In this document: positions 1 to 7,309 of the stretch, piece after piece
Layout: the number at the start of each line of letters is the position of its first letter
Position numbering within the stretch: position 1 is the first letter of the stretch
Notes under the pieces: model-generated
Database searches by the model: none
The model's input: the letters and a program-made list of their open reading frames with translations, nothing else
Told to the model about the DNA's origin: nothing
Translations under genes and position numbers: made by a program
Assembly (NCBI GenBank): GCA_964578835.1
Contig: CAZOEL010000085.1
Coordinates: 1-28,797, forward strand
Direction: 5' to 3'
Length of the DNA: 28,797 nucleotides
From: CAZOEL01 sp964578835
GTDB taxonomy: Bacteria > Desulfobacterota > Syntrophobacteria > Syntrophobacterales > Syntrophobacteraceae

Positions 1-2
1 TG

Positions 3-1580
3 GAAAAAGGTGACTCCTTTAGCGCATCAAACAGGCTTGAGCCTCTGGAAGGCCTAGGATGCGCCTTGCGGGAAGGAGATCTTGATAAGGGGTTTTCCTC
101 CTATTTTCATCAAAGCCCAAAGCCACGGCTGAAGGCAGATGATTTCGAGCACATCAAGAAAGATCTCGATATCTTTGTCCCTCTTCTTGAAAAAGCTCTT
201 CTAAAGAGAATCGAAGGAGTGAATGTTCTTCTTTATGGGCCGCCAGGTACCGGAAAGACCGAGATGGTGAGAATGATCGCCAGCAAACTCTCGGCAAAGC
301 TATATGAAGTCAGCTCGCAAAAAGATGATGGAGAGCCATCTGATGAGGACCTTCGTTTCAGATCGTATCAACTTTGTCAAAGGCTCTTCTCCAGGCAGGG
401 CGGCGCAATCATTCTATTTGACGAGGTGGAGGACGTATTCCCGGTTGTGGACTTCAAGTTCTTTTTTCCCATTCGAAGATCAGGTCATCACAAAGGATGG
501 ACAAACCGTCTCCTTGAGAGCAATCCAGTTCCAGCCATCTGGATAGCAAACACTATAGATCAGATGGACCCAGCTTTCATCCGCCGGTTTGATATGGTCA
601 TGGAAGTGCCGGTTCCCCCCAAACCGGTAAGAAAAAGGATGCTCGAGAGGATGCTCAATGGCATTCCTGTTGGGTCCGAATGGCTAAACCGCATTGCTGA
701 TCATGAGCATCTTGCGCCATCGCATATCGAAAAGGCTGCCAGAGTGGCGAAGCTCGTAGGAGTTGCCGACCAAGGACGTAGCGAAGAGGTGCTCCAGCAA
801 ATCATCATGGGCGCTCACAAAGCTATGGGGTTTGCTCAAAAGAGCGGGTATCGTCATCATCAGTGCAGCCACTATGGTATAGAATTCATAAACTCTGACT
901 TCGATCTTTCCTCTCTCATTTCAGGGCTAAAGAATGACAAAGCCTGCAGGATCTGCCTCTATGGCCCTTCAGGGAGTGGGAAAACAGCCTTCGTTCATTA
1001 CCTTGGAGAACAGCTCGGAAGGCCTGTTCTTTTAAAAAGAGCATCGGATCTTCTGTCCGCCTATGTCGGGGAGACCGAAAAGGCGATTGCTTCGATGTTT
1101 GATGAGGCCAGGAAAGAAGAATCCATACTCTTACTCGATGAGGCGGATAGCTTTCTTCAGAATCGAAACCGTGCCCGTAACTCCTGGGAAATAACACTGG
1201 TAAACGAGTTCCTCGTCCAAATGGAGTCCTTCAATGGAATATTCTTCTGCGCCACAAATCTCATGGACATCCTTGATGGAGCCGTCTTCAGAAGGTTCGA
1301 TCTCAAAGTGAAGTTTGATTACCTCCGCCCAGATCAAGCTGTATCCCTCTTCCTGACAATCCTGGAAGAGGCAGGCATTGAGCTCTCAGAAGATGAGAAG
1401 AATGAATTCAAATCGAAATTATCGAATACTGGCGGGATTACACCAGGGGACTTTGCCACAGCAAAGCGCAAGCTATCTTTCATGAACATGCCGATCAATG
1501 CTGAAATTCTGCTGGATGCATTAAAGGAAGAGACTTTGGTCAAGGTGCCAAAACAACAATTAGGATTTATAAGCCAATGA
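3..1580 (+). CDS. Two-domain AAA+ ATPase, 5'-partial at window edge
   Basis: The frame is open to the first bases of the window, so the true start lies upstream; a TTG at 66 is the first internal candidate and residues below count from it. Two AAA modules are visible. The first has Walker A GPPGTGKT (58-65), Walker B IILFDE (about 115-120) and an arginine-finger-like IRRFD. The second has Walker A GPSGSGKT (300-307), Walker B ILLLDEAD (about 354-361) and FRRFD (408-412). The first half resembles the proteobacterial 'AAA family ATPase' type with a GWTNRLLE...NPVPAIWIANTID stretch. It probably remodels a protein or nucleoprotein substrate in the cytoplasm; the substrate is unknown. The response regulator follows after a 25-bp gap, suggesting one transcription unit. 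Family call is confident; function is not. Confidence 0.85.
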   Translation, partial: EKGDSFSASNRLEPLEGLGCALREGDLDKGFSSYFHQSPKPRLKADDFEHIKKDLDIFVPLLEKALLKRIEGVNVLLYGPPGTGKTEMVRMIASKLSAKLYEVSSQKDDGEPSDEDLRFRSYQLCQRLFSRQGGAIILFDEVEDVFPVVDFKFFFPIRRSGHHKGWTNRLLESNPVPAIWIANTIDQMDPAFIRRFDMVMEVPVPPKPVRKRMLERMLNGIPVGSEWLNRIADHEHLAPSHIEKAARVAKLVGVADQGRSEEVLQQIIMGAHKAMGFAQKSGYRHHQCSHYGIEFINSDFDLSSLISGLKNDKACRICLYGPSGSGKTAFVHYLGEQLGRPVLLKRASDLLSAYVGETEKAIASMFDEARKEESILLLDEADSFLQNRNRARNSWEITLVNEFLVQMESFNGIFFCATNLMDILDGAVFRRFDLKVKFDYLRPDQAVSLFLTILEEAGIELSEDEKNEFKSKLSNTGGITPGDFATAKRKLSFMNMPINAEILLDALKEETLVKVPKQQLGFISQ

Positions 1581-1605
1581 TTGTGGATCTCGCAAGGAGT
1601 ATAGA

Positions 1606-1983
1606 ATGGCAGTGATAGTTGTAGTCGATGATGATGCCTTCGTTCGTGATCTCATCATCACATTGCTCAATCGGTTTCCCGGCATTGTTCACTCTTTTGA
1701 TGCCGCTTTCTCTGCCTGGGAGCATCTCAAGAGAAATAGAACCGATCTCCTCATAACCGATGTCAATATGGATGGAATGAGTGGTTTGGAGCTTTTGAGG
1801 AAAGTAAAACAAGCTTCTCCCATGACAAAATGCATCATAATCTCCGGCGATCCATCGCATAAGGATGCTGCCTTGGAAAATGGAGCCGATGCATTCCTCC
1901 TCAAACCTTTCCGAACCGGCGAATTCATTGATCTGGCATACCGTTATGCACGAATTCTCAATCTTAGGGAGTTTTGCGAATGA
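1606..1983 (+). CDS. Single-domain response regulator (CheY-like receiver)
   Basis: A 125-residue protein made of a receiver domain only. It carries the acidic cluster DDD (8-10), the phospho-acceptor Asp52 in TDVNMDGMSG, the switch Ser80 in IIISGD, and Lys100-Pro101 in LLKPF, so the phosphorylation site is intact. There is no output domain, so it presumably acts by protein contact, as CheY-like proteins do, or relays phosphate. AAGGAG lies 6 nt before the ATG. It follows the AAA+ ATPase closely and its TGA overlaps the ATG of the next gene (ATGA), indicating translational coupling. No histidine kinase is present in the window. Whether the neighbouring ATPase or small protein is its partner is inference from the operon. 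Confidence 0.88.
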   Translation: MAVIVVVDDDAFVRDLIITLLNRFPGIVHSFDAAFSAWEHLKRNRTDLLITDVNMDGMSGLELLRKVKQASPMTKCIIISGDPSHKDAALENGADAFLLKPFRTGEFIDLAYRYARILNLREFCE

Positions 1984-2333
1984 TTTTTGAAGAGCATGAG
2001 AGAGCATGCATGCGTGAATTTGGGAAGCCATTTACTTTGGTCCATCTCTGGCTCGATCAGTATTGGGACCAGTACCGGTGGTATCACAGAATCATACTCC
2101 ATCACAGGCTCGGCGTAGAGCTTCTTGTTATGGAGATGGGTGAAGATGTCCGTAGAGCGGCCGAGCAGCACATTCGGCTTGATCTCGAAGGAGAGTACCC
2201 GGCGGACTGGTCCTTCTATATGGAGCGAAATTCCGACTACATGAAGCCAGAATATAGAGAATCACAGGAGAAGGAGTTTCGAAGACTCTACGGCGATACT
2301 CTCTTTGAAGAAAGAGAGTTTATGATCTTGTAA
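1980..2333 (+). CDS. Small hypothetical protein, DUF6915-like
   Basis: A 117-residue protein starting at the ATG that overlaps the stop of the response regulator by 4 nt; a TTG two codons upstream is also in frame but the ATGA overlap favours this start. No signal peptide or membrane segment. The motifs HLWLDQ, HRIILHHRLGVE and AAEQHIRLDL resemble, from memory, the DUF6915 group of small proteins (HxWxD, HRxxxHHxxG, EQHxxxD). The conserved His and Asp residues could bind a metal, but this is speculation. Position as third gene of an AAA+ ATPase/receiver operon suggests a role in the same process. Gene call is good; family call is tentative. Confidence 0.65.
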   Translation: MIFEEHERACMREFGKPFTLVHLWLDQYWDQYRWYHRIILHHRLGVELLVMEMGEDVRRAAEQHIRLDLEGEYPADWSFYMERNSDYMKPEYRESQEKEFRRLYGDTLFEEREFMIL

Positions 2334-2653
2334 TAAGTGTGCTCACGTGCACATTCCCGGCAAACCGCCGTTTTAGCTCCTGTCGAGGAAATGAAATCAT
2401 AATCAACCGGCGTCACAGTGAGCATGTCGATTCAAAGACCATTGTGATCCATGCCGGTGATTGCGGGCGCATTGATGATCACATATGATCTGGAAATGAG
2501 AATACCTGAGACGATACCCCTCCGATCAAGAAGTAGGAGAGAAACATGAAATCTGAGGGAGCTGATTAGCCGAATCGCGGCACTCACTTCGTTCGTGCCT
2601 TGTGCCTCAGCACCGTTCCACGATTCACAATCGGCATTTCGCATCTTCAAGCG
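2334..2653. other. Intergenic stretch, no supported gene
   Basis: About 320 bases between the convergent hypothetical gene and the IS66-like fusion. Short open frames occur on both strands, but none has a ribosome site or recognisable product. I looked for terminal inverted repeats pairing this segment with the sequence upstream of the fusion gene (5411-5660) and found none by eye. Confidence 0.5.
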
Positions 2654-5410
2654 CTACCCCTTTATCACGCGGCGACCTTTCGCAATGAACTCATCAACGT
2701 CTTTCTCTCCTGAGCAGAGAAACTCCAGGAAACTGATTCCCTTGTATTTACAGGTCTCACAAATACTCAGAAGGATAAGATACTCGCTGAGACCTTTTTC
2801 TGTACTGATTCCGTCAATGTTGTCGCGAAGCGCACTAAATGCTTTTATCGCATGCTCGGCGTTATTATTGTTCCAAGGGACGCCATCATAGTCGATGAAT
2901 GTAAAAAGCTTGTCACGGTTCTTCTCAAAGCGCTTTTTGTAGTGAACTGCTATTTCACTCTGATAATCGCGTGTGGAAAGCTCTTCGTAGAAGCACTCAA
3001 CGAAAACTTTATGCTTTTGCAAGAAATGCGCTTTCAATCCAAACCGATCAATCGTCTCGATCATGGGTTTTAGCAACATTGCAAAATCTCGTACTAGCCC
3101 CTTTAGCTCTTCGTTGAAAGGTTGCTTGAGGAGATCATCGTTGAGATCCCGCATGAGATGAATCAGGCACTTTTGCTGAGGACAAGGTATCGAATCATAA
3201 GCCGCATAGAAGTCTGAGACTAACACACCGTGGAACCCTCTCAGTAATTCTTGAAGGAAATATCCCTCGCGTGTCTCTGTGTAATAATAAACAACATCTT
3301 CCATAGTTGTGAATACCCACACATATGCATCTTTTCCTTTGATACTGATCTTAGTCTCGTCTGCATGGATCAACTTGCCCTTTATTATTTTTTCGAGGAT
3401 TCCTTTGTACGTGCCTTGGTAGAGTTGGCTGGCTATTGTTTTTTGATAATTTACAACGCCCCTACTTCCTAAGTCGAGACCGAATAACTCTTTTATACTT
3501 TGTGCGATTGGACGGAAATGAAGATACAATTCTATTATTTGGTAGACAATATAGGATCGCAAACCTGAACCATACTTGCCGATTTGCCATGGGTTTTGCG
3601 GACAGTTAAATCTGGCTCCACAGTTGCAACAAAGGTAGCGACGGGTTATGTACTTCGTAATCCATCGCTTGACGCCGGATTTACTAAGCTTGAGATCATA
3701 AACAATCCTAACGCTCCTTCTAAATTTGGTGATATCTGTGGCCTTACATTGGGGGCAACAGCTTGGTGGCATATATTCGACAATTTTGTCTATAGGAAGA
3801 GATTTGAGGCGGTATTTGGCCTTTGCTTGAGAAACGCGCCTGAGACGAGAGCCTGATCTCACATAGATTGTCTCACGTTGATAGTCCCAATAGGCAGCCT
3901 GGTTGATGTATTTTAGCTCTGGCATTGAGAACTCTTTGTTTCCGAAGTAATAGTAATCCTCACGCTTTAGTGAATCGATATGAATGATGTTGTCGTCCTC
4001 TCGCTTTGTCGCATCCTCCGGTCTTTGACACAGTTGGGCGATCACACGCGTCAGTTTTTCTAAAGCCTCACAATCCTCAGCATTATATGTGAGCAGCTTT
4101 TGCTTCAAGTTGAAGTCCTTGGAGGACTCCCACTTGGATCTCCACACGAGCGTGTGTAACCCAGAGGCGTCACTGTCTGACCATTGAAATCCCAGATATT
4201 TCGCCATGTCTTTGAGGCCGTTGGAATATGTCGGGAAATAAATCTGGGAATAAATCACAGACAATAGATTCACAGTGTCTGTGGTCAGTTGGTCAAGAAA
4301 AGCGGGATTCTTAACCGATTCGCCATACCGTCCTTTCATCCGCTTTAAGAATATCGTTTCATAGCTGCCGTAATGGATGAGTTGGGGATTTTCAATCTCT
4401 GCGAGGGTGCAAAGAAAGGCAGCCAATATCTTTTTCTCTTCAGACACATCATCCGCCCAGAATGAATGTTGAACGTATGCATCTCCGCTTTTGAAGCGCA
4501 AGCCAATCAAATAGTAAAAATCTTGATCGGGGATGCCTTCGACATCCAGATATACGGGATTTTGCTTTAGGTGCAGTTCCGGCTTTCCAGCTATGTATAT
4601 CTTGCGCTCTCGGAGAGCGAGTGCTCTCAGGGCATGAGAATACTTTTCCGGTTTGGAGGCGAAATGCTTGGGCTTCCTGCGTGCACGGAAGGTATAGGAG
4701 AGTTGGGTCACCGAGAAAATGCCCTTGTTGTGCTGTTGCTGGCGCTCCTTTGGAGTCATGTGCGCAAGCAGGCTCAACTCGTTCTTCTCGAGAGCGATCT
4801 GGCGACATCGGGCTTGAAATTCACACGCGGTACAATATTGATTGAGAATGAGTGACGGTGGTGTGTGACTTGCGTGCTGTGCGGCGATTTTGCCGATGAC
4901 AGTCTTGGCCATGTCCATCCATCCAGCCAACTCCATTTTGACAGTAGCCTGCTCATGGCCATGGATGATCTTCCCAAAGAGTGGTGCCTGGCCAGAAACA
5001 GTCCATAAGATAAGCGCGTCAAATGCTAATAGGAGCCTGTCCTGCTTGGTGATTTTCTCCTTCGGCACGCACCGGATCGGTATATACAGGCTGTGGTCCG
5101 GATTACCACGAGAAGTCAGCCGTTCTGCGGCATGGATGTGTGATTGCATCTCCTGTGCACGCACCCGGCAGTCCATCAGAAAGCGATACCTACTATTTTC
5201 GGCTCCTTGTGGAAAGGTGCCGCCCACCAGGCACTCGGCTTCTCGAAAAATAGCACACGATTGCCTGTAGCATTGCTGTTTGTAATCCTCGACAAGGTCG
5301 CGTTCCCAATCGGAAAACATCCGCTGGCCTCCCACCGCACCTAAGAGCTTGAGATAAGACTTGGTCTCACACTGCAGAAATGCTTGGAATATTTCGTCTG
5401 TGATCAGCAT
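2654..5410 (-). CDS. RecB-like 4Fe-4S nuclease domain / DEDD exonuclease / IS66-like transposase fusion
   Basis: One uninterrupted 918-residue protein. Residues 1-205 resemble the TM0106-type RecB-like nuclease with a Cas4/AddB-style cysteine set: Cys14 plus Cys193, Cys196 and Cys202 (CxxCxxxxxC). The usual GxxD...ExK nuclease motifs are not obvious, so this domain may bind a cluster without cutting. Residues about 283-455 form an RNase H-like DEDD exonuclease domain: DVE (289-291), HYGSYE (346-351), Asp near 374-378, YNAED (442-446). Residues 551-603 hold a Cys-rich zinc-binding-like segment. Residues about 615-900 match an IS66-type DDE transposase: HADET (Asp684), SDFYAAY (Asp733), NNNAEHAIKA (Glu852). 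No strong Shine-Dalgarno precedes the ATG, and no IS66 accessory orf1/orf2 genes are adjacent. Confidence 0.8.
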   Translation of the reverse strand: MLITDEIFQAFLQCETKSYLKLLGAVGGQRMFSDWERDLVEDYKQQCYRQSCAIFREAECLVGGTFPQGAENSRYRFLMDCRVRAQEMQSHIHAAERLTSRGNPDHSLYIPIRCVPKEKITKQDRLLLAFDALILWTVSGQAPLFGKIIHGHEQATVKMELAGWMDMAKTVIGKIAAQHASHTPPSLILNQYCTACEFQARCRQIALEKNELSLLAHMTPKERQQQHNKGIFSVTQLSYTFRARRKPKHFASKPEKYSHALRALALRERKIYIAGKPELHLKQNPVYLDVEGIPDQDFYYLIGLRFKSGDAYVQHSFWADDVSEEKKILAAFLCTLAEIENPQLIHYGSYETIFLKRMKGRYGESVKNPAFLDQLTTDTVNLLSVIYSQIYFPTYSNGLKDMAKYLGFQWSDSDASGLHTLVWRSKWESSKDFNLKQKLLTYNAEDCEALEKLTRVIAQLCQRPEDATKREDDNIIHIDSLKREDYYYFGNKEFSMPELKYINQAAYWDYQRETIYVRSGSRLRRVSQAKAKYRLKSLPIDKIVEYMPPSCCPQCKATDITKFRRSVRIVYDLKLSKSGVKRWITKYITRRYLCCNCGARFNCPQNPWQIGKYGSGLRSYIVYQIIELYLHFRPIAQSIKELFGLDLGSRGVVNYQKTIASQLYQGTYKGILEKIIKGKLIHADETKISIKGKDAYVWVFTTMEDVVYYYTETREGYFLQELLRGFHGVLVSDFYAAYDSIPCPQQKCLIHLMRDLNDDLLKQPFNEELKGLVRDFAMLLKPMIETIDRFGLKAHFLQKHKVFVECFYEELSTRDYQSEIAVHYKKRFEKNRDKLFTFIDYDGVPWNNNNAEHAIKAFSALRDNIDGISTEKGLSEYLILLSICETCKYKGISFLEFLCSGEKDVDEFIAKGRRVIKG

Positions 5411-5546
5411 AAGCGTCAGCTTGCCAAACGGGGACTATGCCACCAAGTTATGTTTCGACCACCTCCCGGACCTGCTCAATCCTATGATAGTACCGATCAA
5501 TCTCATTTTCATCACACGGGACGATCTGGTGTGTTGATCATGTGAG

Positions 5547-5651
5547 CTTGCCACAATCACGATAGGAAGGGCTGAATCCATTCGTTTAACAAACGATATT
5601 CATATCAATCCATCGGCGAGGATATTCGGGAAATCGACATTCAGGAGAGAG
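5547..5651 (+). repeat. Dispersed ~105-bp repeat, copy A
   Basis: Diverged copy of an element found three times in the same orientation (also 10859-10959 and 15491-15594). Shared blocks with copy C include the 20-base core TCGGCGAGGATATTCGGGAA, TTCGTTTAACAA and the terminal AGGAGAGAG. This copy contains the small palindrome TCGTTTAACAAACGA. It lies between the start of the IS66-like fusion gene and the 3' end of the small membrane protein gene. Confidence 0.7.
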
Positions 5652-5672
5652 GCGTTGAGCAACTCCACGGAA

Positions 5673-6188
5673 TTATGTGTTGCTCTTGCCATTCGGTTCC
5701 GGCCAAGCGCTACCTCTAAACTGGAGCAAATCGATAGTGAGGAGAACCACTTTGTAGAAGCCAAATACGGTCAGAAGGGAACAGAGAAGAAGAAGGATTT
5801 GAACGACGTCCATTTCTGATCCTGAATCGTACAGAACAATATGCCCGGAGCCAATCAGCCCGCTCATAAGAAGAAGGGAATAGAACTTGATATCTCTTTT
5901 GCATTTCTGAGCAGCAAATTTCCTTGCGTACTGCCCTGCCCATATTCCCCACTCATCTGGAGGTTCTCTGCCCTGAGTGATGTCTACCACCGAGCTTACG
6001 AAATAACGAGCCAATTGGGGGGCTGATCCCGAGTACTTGACAAGACGGCTCGCCGTGATCTCGGCATCCATCTCACATTTGGCCAATTCCGACTGTGTCA
6101 AGTTGAAAAGCCACAGAAAAGCCCTGCTATTCTCTCCCACTTTCAGAGTAAAGCTCGCTCCTGCCGTGTCGATTACGACAGTCTCCAT
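5673..6188 (-). CDS. Hypothetical membrane protein with two C-terminal TM segments
   Basis: A 171-residue protein of unknown function. AAGGAGGAAG sits just before the ATG, a strong ribosome site that supports both the gene and its start. The N-terminal ~110 residues are soluble-looking and charged. Two hydrophobic segments follow, around residues 102-120 (FYSLLLMSGLIGSGHIVLY) and 127-155 (starting VVQILLLLCSLL). No signal peptide or catalytic motif is visible. The gene stands alone: repeat copy A is just beyond its 3' end, and the region upstream is non-coding. It may be an inner-membrane accessory protein, but nothing in the context indicates a pathway. Confidence 0.6.
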   Translation of the reverse strand: METVVIDTAGASFTLKVGENSRAFLWLFNLTQSELAKCEMDAEITASRLVKYSGSAPQLARYFVSSVVDITQGREPPDEWGIWAGQYARKFAAQKCKRDIKFYSLLLMSGLIGSGHIVLYDSGSEMDVVQILLLLCSLLTVFGFYKVVLLTIDLLQFRGSAWPEPNGKSNT

Positions 6189-6731
6189 TCCGACTTCCTC
6201 CTTGAAGAATTGCCTCCGAGTCAGAGGAGGGATTGCCCTTCTTGTATGCCCGCAAAGGATGGACGCCTCAGGTGCTGTCTTTGTAACCGTTCCAAATCCT
6301 TGCTTTCACCGGATGGTTTTTCTGTTTGCGCACTGAAGATTTCTGTCATTTCAAAAACTTCACGCCATTCACGCTTCATAATAGCAGACGCTCCCTTTCT
6401 CGAGAAGGATTTCTTACGATTCCATTTCGATCATCTTCTTCTAACTCAGATATCGACTCGAGTGAGGGGATTTGGCTTAATGTCTGGATACTCCAGGAAT
6501 AAAACGACTTGCTGGGTAAATCTCTCTATTTTCTCTATCGCTGCCGATGCATCAAAAAGCCTTTAAAGACGCCGCCATCATAGACCTTAAGGCGAACAGT
6601 CTGAACAGGATCTGGATCCAGCGGTCGCGCATTAAGCGGAACCTGAGTGAAATCAAAGTCAGAAGAGTTTCCTCAAATGATCAATTTGTGATCTGAAACC
6701 ATCCATATTCTGCGAGTACCCTGGTGTGATG
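6189..6731. other. Non-coding stretch upstream of sbtA
   Basis: About 540 bases with short plus-strand open frames (for example around 6210-6566) that lack ribosome sites, family resemblance and convincing codon pattern. Nothing supported is seen until the promoter at 6732. Confidence 0.45.
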
Positions 6732-6760
6732 TTGACAGCCTCTACCTCCAGCAATATCTT
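6732..6760 (+). promoter_or_regulatory. Sigma70-type promoter for sbtA
   Basis: TTGACA at 6732-6737, a 17-nt spacer, then TATCTT at 6755-6760. The -35 is a perfect match and the spacer is optimal. Transcription would begin near 6767, leaving about 50 nt of leader before the sbtA ATG at 6819, with AAAGGA 8 nt before that ATG. Confidence 0.6.
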
Positions 6761-6818
6761 CGTTTAGCGGTGGATGGGAGCAATTACCCCATTCTGGAGA
6801 TTCAAAAGGACCAGCACT

Positions 6819-7154
6819 ATGGATACCATCGACATCAAGAAAGCGCTTGCAGGATTATGCCTTGCTACTTTGGTGTCTGGCTCCGGCCTCGGGTTTGCAG
6901 CCCAATCAAGCTCATGAAGTGGGGCTCAATCCGGTGCAGGTGGCGCCGAACCCCAGAAGAAAGAGGCTGGTAAGACTGGCTGAAGCGGGACCCAACAAGG
7001 CGCAGGTAGCGCCGAGAAAGAGAAGGGTAAAAGTAGCTGAAGCGGCTCTCAACAAGGTGCCGGCGGCACCCAAAAAGAGCCCGGAAAGAGCGGCTGAAGC
7101 GGCTCCAAAGAAGGCGCAGGTGGCGCCAAGGAGGAGCCAAAAAGGAACCAGTAG
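6819..7154 (+). CDS. sbtA: SbtA-like selenobiotic RiPP precursor with four in-frame TGA (Sec) codons
   Basis: Read with TGA as selenocysteine, the frame runs 111 residues from ATG 6819 to TAG 7152-7154. The N-terminus is MDTIDIKKALAGLCLATLVS followed by a hydrophobic Gly/Ala-rich leader, as I recall for selenobiotic (SbtA) thio(seleno)oxazole-type precursors. The core has four diverged repeats of U-S-G-x-x-x-G-A-G-[GS]-[AT] followed by a Lys/Glu-rich linker; Sec falls at residues 33, 55, 74 and 93 (TGA at 6915, 6981, 7038, 7095). Every TGA is followed, exactly 15 nt later, by a GC-rich hairpin with a short G-containing loop, the geometry of bacterial SECIS elements. Promoter and ribosome site are in place, and the radical SAM maturase follows. 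The only out-of-frame ORF here (6847-7203) is a shadow. Confidence 0.85.
6933..6947 (+). promoter_or_regulatory. bSECIS for Sec33 of SbtA
   Basis: GGTGC-AGGTG-GCGCC: 5-bp stem (one G-U pair) and a 5-nt loop with G at position 2. It starts 15 nt after TGA 6915-6917, so the loop begins 20 nt after the codon, inside the 16-37 nt window known for bacterial SECIS. The AGGU loop matches that of E. coli fdhF as I recall it. Confidence 0.75.
6999..7013 (+). promoter_or_regulatory. bSECIS for Sec55 of SbtA
   Basis: GGCGC-AGGTA-GCGCC: perfect 5-bp stem with an AGGU-type loop, 15 nt after TGA 6981-6983. Same geometry as the other three copies. Confidence 0.75.
7056..7070 (+). promoter_or_regulatory. 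bSECIS for Sec74 of SbtA
   Basis: GGTGC-CGGCG-GCACC: perfect stem, 15 nt after TGA 7038-7040. The loop is CGGCG (or GGC with a sixth base pair) rather than AGGU, the only deviant loop of the four, though G remains at loop position 2. Stem bases differ from the other copies yet still pair, which is compensatory change. Confidence 0.72.
7113..7127 (+). promoter_or_regulatory. bSECIS for Sec93 of SbtA
   Basis: GGCGC-AGGTG-GCGCC: perfect 5-bp stem and AGGU-type loop, 15 nt after TGA 7095-7097. Confidence 0.75.
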
Positions 7155-7309
7155 ATTCGGAAACGGGTGCCACGGTCAGGGATATTGCTATGATTCTGAA
7201 TAAATTCCCCTTACCGATGGGTGACCCCTCCCGACTCTGTTCCACTGACGAGTCGTATAATAAAGATATATCGCTAATTTCATCCCATCCGCCGATACGA
7301 TTAGGAAGA

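Larger units (their letters stand above)
6915..7127 (+). repeat. Tandem Sec-core repeats within sbtA
   Basis: Four diverged in-frame repeats, each opening TGA-AGY-GG and closing with a hairpin encoding Gly-Ala-Gly-(Gly/Ser)-(Ala/Thr). Unit spacings from TGA to TGA are 66, 57 and 57 nt. Repeat similarity covers both the Sec codon context and the SECIS, indicating that codon and decoding signal were duplicated together. Confidence 0.8.

Noticed and set aside
5448..5537. Minus-strand 29-codon stretch ending in ...DRYYHRIEQVREVVET
   Set aside because: It reads somewhat like protein but has no start codon or ribosome site and no recognised family; possibly a gene tail cut off upstream of the IS66-like fusion, but not supportable.
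6847..7203. 118-residue Ala/Pro/Lys/Arg-rich open frame overlapping sbtA
   Set aside because: It is the +1-frame shadow of the TGA-containing sbtA frame; it lacks a ribosome site, and its repeats are explained by the sbtA repeats.
7233..7261. TATAAT at 7256-7261 as a separate sbtM promoter
   Set aside because: No acceptable -35 box at the right spacing, so only a weak -10 match.
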